Assembly: GCA_022482785.1 (NCBI GenBank)
Contig: JAKVON010000016.1
Coordinates: 1-47,643, forward strand
DNA from: Atopobiaceae bacterium
GTDB lineage: Bacteria; Actinomycetota; Coriobacteriia; Coriobacteriales; Atopobiaceae
Length of the DNA stretch: 47,643 bases
Reading direction: 5' to 3'
Position numbers and translations under genes: made by a program. This document shows positions 14,899 to 25,200 of this stretch, piece by piece. The notes below the pieces were generated by a model. That model saw nothing but the letters and a program-made list of their open reading frames with translations. It made no database searches and was not told where the DNA came from. Position 1 is the stretch's first letter; every line of letters starts with the position of its first letter.

Positions 14899-16044
14899 AT
14901 GGCCACGAGACCGACCGCCGCCGTCGCGGGGCCTGCCATCCCGCCCGTCTTCGACCGGCTCGCGACGCAGCCCCGCGTGCGGGAGTTCCTGGGAGACGCC
15001 GTGCGAGAGAACCGCCTCGGCCAGGCCTACCTGTTCCTCGGGGCGCCGGGCAGCGGCAAGCGCGCCGCTGCCGAGGCCCTCGCCGCCGCGGCAGTCTGCC
15101 CGAACGGTGGCTGCGGGAGCTGCGACGAGTGCATCCGCGTGGCGCATGGCACCCATCCCGACGTCCGCCGCCTCTCGCCCGAGAGCGCGACCGGCTACCT
15201 CGTGGGGCAGGTCCGCGAGCTCATCGACACCGTCGGCCTGGCGCCGGTGCGCGCCTCCCGCAAGGTCTATATCGTCGACCGCGCCGAGCTCCTGCGCGCG
15301 AGCTCGGCGAACGCGCTGCTCAAGACCCTCGAGGAGCCGCCCGACGACGTCATGTTCATCCTCCTGGGCCGCACGGCCGACGCGATACTGCCCACGATCG
15401 TCTCGCGCTGCCAGGTGGTCCCCTTCCGGGTGCTCCCCATCGAGGCCGCCCGCACCGAGGTCAAGCGCGAGTGCGGCGTCGAGGGCACCGACGCCGACGT
15501 CGCCATCGCCGTGGCCGGCACCCCCGACCGCGCGGTCGACTTCCTCGCGAGCCAGGGGCGTCGCCACGTGCGCGACCTCGTGGTCCGCACCATCGGCGAG
15601 CTCGCGCGCGACGACTCCTGGGACGTGCTCGTCTCGGCCCGCGAGATATGCGCCGCGGTCAAGGCGCCCCTGGCCGACGTCAGGAGCGCCCAGCAGGCGG
15701 TGCTCGACGAGAGCAGCGACTACCTCTCGCGCCAGGCCATGAAGCAGCTCGAGGACCGCAACAAGCGCGAGCTGTCCGCCCAGGAGCGTTCGGGTATGAT
15801 GGAGGCCCTGGCGGCTGCGGAGTCGCTCCTTCGCGACGTGCTTCTGAGCTGCGAGGGGGTGGACGAGCCGATCGTCAACGCAGACGCCTCGGACCTCGTG
15901 TCCACCCTCTCGGCGAACGCCACGACCACAGGCGTGCTCGCCGCCCTCGGGGCGCTCGCCAAGGCCCGCGACGACCTGTCGCACAACGTGTCACCGCAGC
16001 TGGCCGTCGAGGTCATGCTGCTCGCCATCAAGGAGGCCCTCTAG
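14899..16044 (+). CDS. holB: DNA polymerase III delta' subunit
   Basis: A 381-residue clamp-loader subunit. The nucleotide site reads GAPGSGKR at residues 48-55, with Arg after Lys instead of Thr/Ser, so nucleotide binding may be reduced. That would fit the largely structural role of delta'. Four cysteines (67, 72, 75, 78) form the zinc module CPNGGCGSCDEC. NALLKTLEEPP and the SRCQ sensor region are present. It starts just after the tmk stop and ends directly against the ricT start (tagATG), so the three genes are probably one operon. Confidence 0.92.
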   Translation: MATRPTAAVAGPAIPPVFDRLATQPRVREFLGDAVRENRLGQAYLFLGAPGSGKRAAAEALAAAAVCPNGGCGSCDECIRVAHGTHPDVRRLSPESATGYLVGQVRELIDTVGLAPVRASRKVYIVDRAELLRASSANALLKTLEEPPDDVMFILLGRTADAILPTIVSRCQVVPFRVLPIEAARTEVKRECGVEGTDADVAIAVAGTPDRAVDFLASQGRRHVRDLVVRTIGELARDDSWDVLVSAREICAAVKAPLADVRSAQQAVLDESSDYLSRQAMKQLEDRNKRELSAQERSGMMEALAAAESLLRDVLLSCEGVDEPIVNADASDLVSTLSANATTTGVLAALGALAKARDDLSHNVSPQLAVEVMLLAIKEAL

Positions 16045-17550
16045 ATGCCCACCGTCATCCCGGTGAAGTTCGCTTTCGTCCCCCACGACCTCTGGTTCGA
16101 CCCGGCGGAGTCGGGTGCCGCCGAGGGCGACCACGTCATCTGCTCGACCGAGCGCGGGACCGAGATAGGGCTCGCCACGGCCGACGCCGCGGACATGCCG
16201 CACGAGCGGCTCGTCTCCGTCACCGGCGGCTCCCAGCTCTCCAAGGTGCTCCGCGTCGCGACCGAGGAGGACCTCGCGAAGGCCGACGGCCTGGCCGCGC
16301 GCGGCGACGACGCCATGCCCGCCTTCCGCGAGCTCGTCGACAAGTCGGGGCTCGACATCAAGCCGGTGGGCGTCGAGTACCTCTTCGGCGGGGAGAAGGT
16401 CGTGTGCTACTTCTCGGCCGAGGAGCGCGTCGACTTCCGCCAGCTCGTGCGCGACCTCTCCCGCGAGCTGCACGAGCACGTCGACATGCGCCAGATCGGC
16501 GTGCGCGAGCAGGCCGCCCTCATCGGCGGCTACGCCCACTGCGGGCAGGAGCTGTGCTGCGCCCGGTTCGGCCGGGAGTTCGAGCCGGTCTCGATCCGCA
16601 TGGCCAAGGAGCAGGACCTCCCGCTCAACTCCACCAAGATCAGCGGCGCCTGCGGCAGGCTCATGTGCTGCCTGCGCTACGAGTTCGAGGCCTATCGCGA
16701 CTTCAAGGGCCGCGCGCCCAAGAAGAACGCCGTCATCGAGACGCCCCTCGGCAAGGCCAAGATCATCGAGTACGACACCCCCAAGGAGCAGCTCTGCCTG
16801 CGCCTCGAGAACGGCAAGCAGGTGCGCGTGCCCCTCTCGGGCATGATCGCCAGCGACGCGGCCAAGAAGAAGTCGGAGGACCTCGGCTGCCCCTGCCGCC
16901 CCGACACGGTGACGCGCGAGGCCCTCGAGGCCCTGCAGTCGCCTGACGTCCAGATGGCGCTCGCCGACGTCGACCGCGCCAACGGCATCATCCCCGAGCA
17001 GACCTTCGACGCCGCCGACATCTTCGTCGAGAAGCCCAAGCGCCAGCGGCGCTCGCATGGCTCGCAGGGAGGCTCCCAGGGCAAGCCCGCGGGAGGCTCG
17101 AACGGGAGTCCGGCCGGGGAGCGCCAGGGGTCGCGTCGCCGTCGCCGTCCCGGCGGAGCCGCCGCGGGCGAGCAGGCGTCGCAGGCGAGCCCCGAGGCCG
17201 CCGCAGGCCAGACCCGTCGCCGTCGCCATCACAGCTCGGGTGACGCGGAGGCCGCCCAGCAGGGCCAGCCCGCGCAGGCCGCCTCCCAGGCCGGCTCGCA
17301 GGAGCCGGGGGAGAGGCGCACCCGCCGCCGCACCAGGAAGCCGGGCGACAAGGGGGGCGCCGCCGCGGCGCCGAGGCAGAAGGGCGCGGAGCCGCAGCGC
17401 AAGGCCCCGTCCAAGCCTGCAGGCGACGGCGAGGCGCCGGCCGCGCCGCGCAAGCGCCGCCATCGCGGCGGCCGTGGCCGCGGCAAGGGCCAGGGCACCG
17501 GCCAGGGCACCGGCCAGGGCCAGCCCGACTCTCCCTCCTCGGGCGAGTAA
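16045..17550 (+). CDS. ricT: PSP1-domain protein RicT (YaaT) with long basic tail
   Basis: A 501-residue protein. The PSP1 domain fills about residues 1-270, with the conserved cysteine clusters CGQELCC (near 166) and CGRLMCC (near 203) that in Bacillus RicT help hold iron-sulfur clusters in the RicA-RicF-RicT complex acting with RNase Y. Residues 330-501 form an unusual Gly/Gln/Arg/Ser/Ala-rich low-complexity tail with RRRR runs, likely disordered and RNA-binding, absent from Bacillus RicT. It follows holB without a gap, as in Bacillus. Function in mRNA maturation is inferred from the family. Confidence 0.88.
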   Translation: MPTVIPVKFAFVPHDLWFDPAESGAAEGDHVICSTERGTEIGLATADAADMPHERLVSVTGGSQLSKVLRVATEEDLAKADGLAARGDDAMPAFRELVDKSGLDIKPVGVEYLFGGEKVVCYFSAEERVDFRQLVRDLSRELHEHVDMRQIGVREQAALIGGYAHCGQELCCARFGREFEPVSIRMAKEQDLPLNSTKISGACGRLMCCLRYEFEAYRDFKGRAPKKNAVIETPLGKAKIIEYDTPKEQLCLRLENGKQVRVPLSGMIASDAAKKKSEDLGCPCRPDTVTREALEALQSPDVQMALADVDRANGIIPEQTFDAADIFVEKPKRQRRSHGSQGGSQGKPAGGSNGSPAGERQGSRRRRRPGGAAAGEQASQASPEAAAGQTRRRRHHSSGDAEAAQQGQPAQAASQAGSQEPGERRTRRRTRKPGDKGGAAAAPRQKGAEPQRKAPSKPAGDGEAPAAPRKRRHRGGRGRGKGQGTGQGTGQGQPDSPSSGE

Positions 17551-17574
17551 GACGACATCAGGGAAGTGCGAACC

Positions 17575-18531
17575 ATGACCGATCAGCCCTATGACCGACC
17601 AGCCCTCGAGGCCCGCCTCCGCTCGATCGTGGGCGACGAGGGGGTCTTCCTCGACGAGCCCATGCGGGAGCACACCACCTTCGAGGTGGGAGGCCCCGCC
17701 GACCTCTTCGTTGTCCCCGAGAGGCAGGGTCAGGTCGCCCCGATCATCGAGGCATGCCGCGAGGCGGGGGCGCCCCTGTTCGTGCTGGGGCGCGGAAGCG
17801 ACCTGCTCGTCTCGGACGCCGGCTATCGCGGCGTCGTCCTCGCCGTCGCGGACGGCCTCGACGACCTGCTCGTGGAGGGCACGGACGTCGTGTGCGAGGC
17901 CGGGGTCACGCTGAGGGACGCGGCCGAGGCCGCCTGTGCCCTCGGACTCTCGGGCCTCGAGTTCGCCTGCGGGATCCCGGGCTCCGTCGGCGGGGCGGTC
18001 TTCATGAACGCAGGTGCCTACGACGGGCAGATGTCGGACGTCCTCAAGTCGGTCAAGGCCCTCACCCCCACGGGCGAGCCCGTCGAGATAGCCGGCGAGG
18101 AGCTCGAGATGGGATACCGCACGAGTCGCGTGCGCACGGAGGGCCTCGTCGTCCTCACGGCCACGCTCTCCCTCGAGCCGGGCAGCGAGGAGGACATCAG
18201 GGCCCGCATGGACGACCTCACGGCGCGTCGCGAGGCCAAGCAGCCGCTGGAGTACCCGAGCGCCGGTTCCACGTTCAAGCGCCCCGAGGGCCACTTCGCG
18301 GGCAAGCTCGTCACCGACGCGGGCCTCAAGGGGTTCTCCGTGGGCGGCGCCATGGTCTCGGAGAAGCACGCCGGCTTCGTGATCAATGCCGGCGGCGCCT
18401 CTGCGGCCGACGTCCTGGCCGTCATCAGGCATGTCCAGGACGAGGTGCTGAGGCAGTTCGGCGTCTCGCTCGAGCCCGAGGTGCGGATGCTGGGGGACAT
18501 GGGCCCCGACGCGCCGAATCCTTCCGCATAG
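17575..18531 (+). CDS. murB: UDP-N-acetylenolpyruvoylglucosamine reductase
   Basis: A 318-residue FAD enzyme that reduces UDP-GlcNAc-enolpyruvate to UDP-MurNAc in peptidoglycan synthesis. FAD-binding motifs GRGSDLLVSD and FACGIPGSVGGAVFMNAGAY are present, as are the catalytic serine in YPSAGSTFKRP and the late EPEVRMLG glutamate. These features mark the type II form. ATG 17575 has an aggga site ten bases upstream, and GTG 17566 is a poorer choice. It runs convergently with the next gene with a gap of only 37 bases. Confidence 0.95.
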   Translation: MTDQPYDRPALEARLRSIVGDEGVFLDEPMREHTTFEVGGPADLFVVPERQGQVAPIIEACREAGAPLFVLGRGSDLLVSDAGYRGVVLAVADGLDDLLVEGTDVVCEAGVTLRDAAEAACALGLSGLEFACGIPGSVGGAVFMNAGAYDGQMSDVLKSVKALTPTGEPVEIAGEELEMGYRTSRVRTEGLVVLTATLSLEPGSEEDIRARMDDLTARREAKQPLEYPSAGSTFKRPEGHFAGKLVTDAGLKGFSVGGAMVSEKHAGFVINAGGASAADVLAVIRHVQDEVLRQFGVSLEPEVRMLGDMGPDAPNPSA

Positions 18532-18568
18532 CGCCGGACGCGCCCGAGGAGGCCTTCCCGGCGGGGCG

Positions 18569-19552
18569 CTACTCCACCGTCACGTCGGGCGCGTTGTCCC
18601 CGTTGGGCACCTTGGTGGCGCTGGTGATCGAGCTCGACGTGTCGCCGCCGGTCATCTCGGCGTGGGCGATGTTCAGGGCATCGACGATCTTCTCGAGGCT
18701 CGCGAAGTCCTCGGGGGCGTTGCTCATGATCGCGACGACGTAGCTTCCCGTGTCGGCGGCGACGATGCCCGCGTCGACGGTGGCGGCGTAGCTTCCCGTG
18801 TCCGGATACCATCCCGCCTTGCTCATCACCTTGTACTTGGAGCCGACCACCTCGCGAATGCTCGAGATCCCCGTGGAGGAGAGCAGCTTCGCGCAGGTGG
18901 CGCCGCCCTTCGTGCTCCCGGCGAGGTAGGGCGAGGCCGCCTTCCACATCGTCGCCAGCTGGTCGGGGGTGAGGTAGGGGTAGTAGTCCGACGAGAGGGA
19001 CTCCTGGTCGTAGGCGATGCCGCTCTCGTCGAGCCACTTCTCCAGGTATGACTTCCCGTAGGTGTCGACCAGGCTCACGAATGCCTGGTTGTCCGAGTTG
19101 ACGACGCAGTTCTCGCAGGTCGTGGCCACCGACGTCGAGACGCCCTCCTCGTCGAAGAGCTCCTTGTAGAGCGAGATGACGAACGGCGCCTTGATCGAGC
19201 TCGCCGGATAGAACGAGGTGTCCTCGTTCAGGGAGACCCCCTTGCCGGTCTTGAGGTCGACCATCTCGAAGCCCAGGTCGTAGCCCTTCGCCTCGAAGGC
19301 CTCCACGGCATCGTCGAGCTGGTTGAATGCCTCGGTCGTGGCGAAGTCGCCGTCGGCGGTCACCTTGATGCCGTTCGTCCCCCGCTCCACCGTGACGTAG
19401 CTCTGCGCGGTCGCGGCCTCGCTCGCCGGCGCCTCGCCGGCGGCGTCGGCCTGCTCGGTCTGCCTGGCGGGGGAGAGGGCCGGCACGACGAGGAAGACGA
19501 CGAGGAGGAGCGCGAGGGACGAGCGCGAGCGTGACGGGGAGCACCAGCTCAC
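18569..19552 (-). CDS. Membrane-anchored serine hydrolase, class A beta-lactamase fold
   Basis: From GTG 19552 the protein is 327 residues, with one N-terminal transmembrane helix (LALLLVVFLVVPAL) and an extracellular penicillin-binding-type domain. Catalytic motifs are SSIK (SxxK), NSDN (SDN) and SKAGW, which replaces the KTG triad with KAG. Such proteins are often carboxypeptidases or esterases rather than true beta-lactamases. The start is uncertain: no ribosome site precedes GTG 19552. A better site (agggcaggg) precedes an ATG at 19643 in another frame, whose translation ends in a basic stretch and LVLPVTLAL. A frameshift near 19515-19530 would join it to the helix. Confidence 0.8.
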   Translation of the reverse strand: MSWCSPSRSRSSLALLLVVFLVVPALSPARQTEQADAAGEAPASEAATAQSYVTVERGTNGIKVTADGDFATTEAFNQLDDAVEAFEAKGYDLGFEMVDLKTGKGVSLNEDTSFYPASSIKAPFVISLYKELFDEEGVSTSVATTCENCVVNSDNQAFVSLVDTYGKSYLEKWLDESGIAYDQESLSSDYYPYLTPDQLATMWKAASPYLAGSTKGGATCAKLLSSTGISSIREVVGSKYKVMSKAGWYPDTGSYAATVDAGIVAADTGSYVVAIMSNAPEDFASLEKIVDALNIAHAEMTGGDTSSSITSATKVPNGDNAPDVTVE

Positions 19553-19652
19553 GGCGAAGGATCGCAGGCCGCGCGCCTGGCGTTGCCTGCCGGGGCCTGC
19601 GCGCCTCGCCTCGCCCCTGTCGCTCGACTCGTCTCGCCGACATTGCCCTGCC

Positions 19653-21017
19653 CTAGTTCTTGAGAGAGTTGAGCGGGGCGGGGAACCGCCCGCCACGGTG
19701 GGCGAGGACCATGCCGGCGTGCGGGTTCACGTGCATGACGGGGGCCGAGCCGAACAGCCCCCCGAACTCGAGCACGTCGCCCTCGCCCTTGCCTATGGCG
19801 GGGATGAGGCGGACGGCCGTGGTCTTGTTGTTGATGACGCCGATGGCCATCTCGTCGGCGATGATGCCGGCGATGGCCTCGACCGGGGTGTCGCCCGGCA
19901 CGGCGATCATGTCGAGGCCCACCGAGCACACGCAGGTCATGGCCTCGAGCTTCTCGAGCGAGAGCGCGCCGTCGACGGCCGCGCGGATCATGCCGGCATC
20001 CTCGGAGACGGGGATGAAGGCACCCGAGAGCCCGCCCACGCTGGAGCTGGCCATGACGCCGCCCTTCTTGACGGCATCGTTGAGCATGGCAAGGGCGCAG
20101 GTGGTTCCCGGGCCGCCGCACTCGCCGACGCCCATGATCTCGAGGATGCGCGCCACGGAGTCGCCCACGGCGGGGGTGGGGGCGAGCGAGAGGTCGACGA
20201 TGCCCTTCTCCACGCCGAGCCGTGCTGCGGCCTCGCGGCTCATGAGCTCTCCGGCGCGGGTGATCTTGAAGGCGGTCGCCTTGATCCTCTCGGCCACCTG
20301 CATCATGTCGGCGTCGTCGGGCAGTTCCTCGAGGGCCGATGCCATCACGCCGGGGCCCGAGACCCCCACGTTGATGACGGCGTCTGCCTCGCCCGTGCCG
20401 TGGATGGCGCCCGCCATGAAGGGGGAGTCCTCCACCATGTTCGAGAAGATGACGAGCTTGGCCGCGCCGTAGCAGTTGATGTCGACCGTGGCCTTGGCGG
20501 CATCGATGACCGTCTGGGCCATGAGCAGCACTGCGTCCATGTTGATGCCCGCACGCAGGCTCGCGACGTTCACCGACGAGCAGACGCGCTCGGTGGTGGA
20601 GAGGGCCTTGGGAATCGAGGCGATGAGGCGGCGGTCCGCGTTGCCCATGCCCTTCTGGACGAGGGCCGAGAAGCCGCCCATGAAGTCGATGCCCAGCGTG
20701 GCGGCGGCGCGGTCCATGGCGTGCGCGATGGGGGAGAGGTCCTCGTCGGGGCAGCCGGCGGCTATCTGGGCGATGGGGGTCACCGAGACGCGCTTGTTCA
20801 CGATGGGGATCCCGTACTCGCCCTCGAGCTGCTCGGCGGTCTCGACCAGGCCGTCCGCCTGGGTGGTGATGCGTTCGTAGACCTTGGAGCACATGCGGTC
20901 CATGTCCTCGTCGGCGCATCCCGCAAGCGAGATGCCCATGGTGATGGTGCGGATGTCGAGGTGCTGCTGGGAGACCATGTTCAGGGTCTCCGCGACCTCC
21001 TGTGGGGTGATGGGCAC
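19653..21017 (-). CDS. DUF711/UPF0210 (PFL-like) family protein
   Basis: A 454-residue cytosolic protein. It begins at GTG 21017 ([20 protein letters not shown], then RTITMGISL), the usual opening of UPF0210 proteins. The rest carries the hallmark Gly-rich segments [56 protein letters not shown] and [19 protein letters not shown]. The family has a pyruvate-formate-lyase-like fold but no demonstrated glycyl radical here. The biochemical role is not established. In many genomes it pairs with a small ACT-domain gene, which is absent upstream here. GAAAGG provides the ribosome site. Confidence 0.88.
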   Translation of the reverse strand: MPITPQEVAETLNMVSQQHLDIRTITMGISLAGCADEDMDRMCSKVYERITTQADGLVETAEQLEGEYGIPIVNKRVSVTPIAQIAAGCPDEDLSPIAHAMDRAAATLGIDFMGGFSALVQKGMGNADRRLIASIPKALSTTERVCSSVNVASLRAGINMDAVLLMAQTVIDAAKATVDINCYGAAKLVIFSNMVEDSPFMAGAIHGTGEADAVINVGVSGPGVMASALEELPDDADMMQVAERIKATAFKITRAGELMSREAAARLGVEKGIVDLSLAPTPAVGDSVARILEIMGVGECGGPGTTCALAMLNDAVKKGGVMASSSVGGLSGAFIPVSEDAGMIRAAVDGALSLEKLEAMTCVCSVGLDMIAVPGDTPVEAIAGIIADEMAIGVINNKTTAVRLIPAIGKGEGDVLEFGGLFGSAPVMHVNPHAGMVLAHRGGRFPAPLNSLKN

Positions 21018-21211
21018 GCGATGCCTTTCTCTTCGCTGCGATGGTGACAAGTATAGAGGGATTGGTGCCGGAAGGGGCGCGTGCGTCTTCCTGGCCCAGG
21101 TGTGGCGGAATTGTGACGGGAAGCACGTTAAGTCGTCTTTCAGTCCAGGGCCCATACTTGGAGTCGTGGATCAGAGCATGCACCCAAAAGACTTTGGTTC
21201 ACCTTCCCCTT

Positions 21212-21243
21212 GACCCGGCTGGTCCGTCCCCACCAGCCGGGTC
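21212..21243. terminator. 12-bp perfect hairpin in the DUF711-TetR gap
   Basis: GACCCGGCTGGT and ACCAGCCGGGTC flank an 8-base loop. The T-tract is poor on both strands, so this may be a weak terminator or an mRNA end. The gap 21018-21538 also holds a palindromic element (21309-21395) and a putative operator. Confidence 0.45.
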
Positions 21244-21308
21244 CTTCCATGGCTCGAGGAGGGGCTCCCGCATGGATCGCGGCCGGTGCCACGCCGTGGC
21301 CCGGGAAT

Positions 21309-21395
21309 GCGATCAGTACCACGGGCGGCCAATGGCGACCTGCGGTTTCGTTCCGCGGCTGACGGGGCCACTCGCACTCTCGCGGTACTGATGCG
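21309..21395. repeat. Palindromic intergenic element, copy 1
   Basis: The outer arms are GCGATCAGTACCAC and GGTACTGATGCGC, with a GC-rich core containing GGCGACCTGCGG. A related element with the same arms and core is at 38638-38714. The arms are mutually inverted, so a single strand can fold. This is a REP- or MITE-like dispersed element. Confidence 0.6.
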
Positions 21396-21479
21396 CGACT
21401 ACGATCGGTACCACGCCGAGTCTGAGCCACGTCCCACTTGTGGAGACTCCTCGAACGCCTCCGCGCTGCTGGTTTTTCT

Positions 21480-21513
21480 TTCACACACTGTGCAATACTA
21501 CTCACGATGTGAA
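21480..21513 (+). promoter_or_regulatory. Candidate operator and promoter region of the TetR gene
   Basis: TTCACAC at 21480 and TGTGAA at 21508-21513 are inverted around CAATACT, which could serve as a -10. The position 26 bases ahead of the tetR start suits autoregulation, as is common for TetR proteins. Not supported by a second site. Confidence 0.35.
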
Positions 21514-21538
21514 GAAACCTCACCACCAGAGGAGACCT

Positions 21539-22240
21539 ATGCCAGAACCGAGAACAGCGGCCCCGCCACGTCTCGACCCGCGCACCCTGAGGTCGCGCCG
21601 GGCCCTGCGCGAGGCGCTCGCGGCCGAGATAGAGGCGACCGGCGACCTCAGCCGCGTGACCGTCACCGCCGTCACCGACCGTGCGGGCCTCACGCGCAGG
21701 ACGTTCTACTCCCACTACCGCGACATCGCCGACCTCGTCGCGCAGACGGAAGAGGAGACCCTTGGCGACCTGCGCGGCCTCGTCACCGCCATCTCGAACA
21801 TCAACCTCGAGGACCTCTACCACACCATCGACTGCCTCGAGCCCTGCCCCGGTGCCGTCGAGTTCCTCGAGTACTTCAAGAGCAACGGCTCCTATCTGCG
21901 GGCGCTGCTCGGCGACGGGGGAGACCCTGCCTTCATCGAGAAGATCAAGGCCCTCGCCCACGAGGTGATCGGGATCCGAGCCCTCACCGGCATCGACGTG
22001 CGGGCCCTGGGCTCGTTCTTCGACTACTACATCACCTTCGCCATCTCCGCCGAGGCAGGCGTCCTCACGCGCTGGCTCGCGGGCGGCATGCGCGAGAGCA
22101 CGCAGGTCATGGCACGCATCATGACCGTGCTCATGTTCGTTCGCCCCGGGGACCTCTACGGCAACCCCATCGATCTCAACATCCCCGCCTATGGCCTGGC
22201 CCTCATGAACAACGCAGAGGAGTACAAAGATGTCGACTGA
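21539..22240 (+). CDS. TetR-family transcriptional regulator
   Basis: A 233-residue protein. The N-terminal helix-turn-helix is clear (RREALAAEIE-type helix, then VTVTAVTDRAGLTRRTFYSH), ending in the TFYSHY motif of TetR recognition helices. The C-terminal 150 residues are the ligand domain, similar to the TetR_C_7-type group (YLRALLGDGGDPAFIEKIKA). ATG 21539 has GAGGAG upstream. Its stop lies 8-11 bases inside the next gene, so it is coupled to the giant activase gene and most likely controls it in response to a CoA ester or related metabolite. Confidence 0.85.
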   Translation: MPEPRTAAPPRLDPRTLRSRRALREALAAEIEATGDLSRVTVTAVTDRAGLTRRTFYSHYRDIADLVAQTEEETLGDLRGLVTAISNINLEDLYHTIDCLEPCPGAVEFLEYFKSNGSYLRALLGDGGDPAFIEKIKALAHEVIGIRALTGIDVRALGSFFDYYITFAISAEAGVLTRWLAGGMRESTQVMARIMTVLMFVRPGDLYGNPIDLNIPAYGLALMNNAEEYKDVD

Positions 22241-25200
22241 ATCCAGCAAGAAGACGGCTGCCGGCTCGGCGAGCCGCATCGGCACGGAGCGTTCCGCCTC
22301 CCGTGCGACCAAGGCCTCGGCCAAGGCCCAGCAGGCCTCCGACCGCGCCCTCAAGCTCGTTGCCGACGGCGCCGAGCTCAAGCCCGCCCATAAGGTCGAC
22401 CTCACCCACGCGAACCTGCGCCTCGGCATCGACGTCGGCTCGACCACGGTCAAGCTCGCGGTCATCGACGAGGAGAACCACCTCGTCTACGCCAACTACG
22501 AGAGGCACCACACCGACATCCGCGCCACCGCGAAGGAGCTCTTCACGCGGGCGCAGGGCGTGCTCGGCGACGCCCCCATGCGCGTGAGCATCACCGGCTC
22601 GGGCGGTCTCCTGCTCTCGCAGTGGCTCGGCCTCGAGTTCGTCCAGGAGGTCATCGCCTCGAAGCGTGCCGTCGAGGCCCTGATTCCCCAGACCGACGTC
22701 GCCATCGAGCTCGGCGGCGAGGATGCCAAGATCATCTACTTCGACAACGGCATCGAGCAGCGCATGAACGGCACGTGCGCCGGCGGCACGGGCGCCTTCA
22801 TCGACCAGATGGCAAGCCTCCTGCACGTCGACGCCACGGGGCTCAACGAGCTCGCGAAGTCGGCCGAGAACATCTACCCCATCGCGAGCCGCTGCGGCGT
22901 GTTCGCCAAGTCGGACGTCCAGCCCCTGCTCAACGAGGGCGCCGCCCCGGCTGACGTCGCCGCCTCGATCTTCCAGTCCGTGGCCAACCAGACGGTCTCG
23001 GGACTCGCCTGCGGCCACCCCATCCGTGGCTACGTCGCCTTCCTGGGCGGGCCGCTCCAGTACCTCTCCGAGCTGCGCCACCGCTTCTACGTCACGCTCG
23101 ACCTCGACGAGGAGCACCGCATCGTCCCCGAGAACGCGCACCTGTTCGTGGCCTGCGGGGCCGCCCTCGCCGGCGAGTCCGACGACCGCGTCACCTTCGC
23201 CGACGTCATGGACGCCCTCGACCACCTGGGCGACGCCCAGGGCTCCGAGGTCCAGCGCCTCGACCCGCTCTTCGCGACCCAGGAGGAGCGCGACGAGTTC
23301 CACGCGCGCCACGACGCCGAGGTCGTGCCCAAGGGGTCGCTCGAGGGCTACCAGGGCCGCGTCTTCATCGGGCTCGACGCCGGCTCCACCACGATGAAGG
23401 CGGCCATGGTGGGCGAGGACGGCCAGCTCCTGCACACCTGGTACGGCAGCAACAACGGCGACGTGCTCGGCACGGCGCGCGTGATCATGGACGACTTCTA
23501 CGACCACATCCCCGAGGGCTGCGCCATCGGGCACGTCACCACCACCGGATACGGGGAGGCCCTGCTCATCGAGGCCCTGCGTGCCGACTCCGGCGAGATC
23601 GAGACCGTCGCGCACCTGCGCGGCGCCAAGGCGTTCATCCCCGAGGTCCAGTTCATCCTCGACATCGGCGGGCAGGACATGAAGTGCCTCCAGGTCAAGG
23701 ATGGCGTCATCGAGCACATCATGCTCAACGAGGCCTGCTCCTCGGGCTGCGGCAGCTTCATCGAGAGCTTCGCCGTCTCGATGGGGATGGACGTCCGCGA
23801 GTTCGCGAAGGCCGCCGTGGGCTCCGAGCATCCCGTCGACCTGGGCAGCCGCTGCACCGTGTTCATGAACTCCCGCGTGAAGCAGGCCCAGAAGGAGGGC
23901 GCCACGGTGGGCGACATCGCCGCCGGCCTCTCCTACTCGGTCATCAAGAACGCGCTCTTCAAGGTCATCAAGCTGCGTGACTTCGACCAGATCGGCGAGC
24001 ACGTCGTGGTCCAGGGCGGCACCTTCATGTCCGACGCCACCCTGCGCGCCTTCGAGATGCTCACCGGCCGCGACGTCATCCGTCCCGACATCGCCGGCAC
24101 CATGGGCGCCTACGGGGCGGCGCTCCTGGCCCGCGACCGTGCCGGCAAGGACGGCACCTCGCAGGTCCTCTCCCGCGAGGCGATCGACGCCCTCCAGGTC
24201 AAGCACACCAACGTCCACTGCGGGCGCTGCTCGAACAACTGCCTGCTCACGGTCAACGACTTCGGCGACGGCCACAAGTTCATCACCGGCAACCGCTGCG
24301 AGAAGGGCGCCGGCCACAAGCGCGCCAAGGCCCAGGCCCCCAACCTGTTCGCCTTCAAGAACAAGCTGCTCTTCGAGCGCCCCTGCCTCGACGCCGAGAA
24401 GGCCCCGAGGGGCACGGTGGGCATCCCCCGCGCCCTCAATATGTACGAGAACTACCCCTTCTGGCACGCCTTCTTCACGGAGCTGGGCTTCTCGGTCGTC
24501 GTCTCCGACCAGTCGACCAAGAAGACCTACGAGGCGGGCATCGAGTCGATGCCCTCCGAGAGCGTGTGCTACCCCGCCAAGCTCTCCCACGGCCACATCA
24601 TGAACCTCCTGTCCAAGGACCCGGACTTCATCTGGATGCCCTGCATCCGCTGGGAGCGCAAGGAGGACGACACGGCCACGAACCACTACAACTGCCCGAT
24701 CGTCATGAGCTATCCCCAGTCGCTCGAGCTCAACGTCGACGAGCTCTCGAAGCCCGAGGTCGAGTACCTCGCGCCCTTCATCCCCTACGACGACAAGCGC
24801 GAGCTCAAGCGCAGGCTCTACGAGATCGTCTCGGTCCAGCGCGAGAAGGACGCCAAGGCCGGCAAGGGCCGCTTCAGGGGAGAGCACATCACCCGCGCCG
24901 ACATAGACCGTGCCGTCAACATCGCCTGGGACGCGGACCTCGAGTTCAAGGAGGAGATGCACCGCAAGGGCGACGAGACGCTCAAGTGGATGGAGGCCAA
25001 CGACTGCCATGGCATCGTCATCGCCGGCCGCCCCTACCACAACGACCCGGAGATCAACCATGCCATCCCCGAGCTCGTGAACTCCTTCGGCTTCGCGGTG
25101 CTCACCGAGGACTCGATCGCCCACAAGATGGCGCCCGAGAGGCCCATCCGCGTCGTCGACCAGTGGATGTTCCACTCGCGCCTCTACCGCGCCGCGCGCT

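Noticed and set aside
15991..18432. A minus-strand open frame of 813 codons opposite ricT and murB
   Set aside because: Antisense shadow; Ala/Gly/Leu/Arg-rich and motif-free, covering two clear plus-strand genes.
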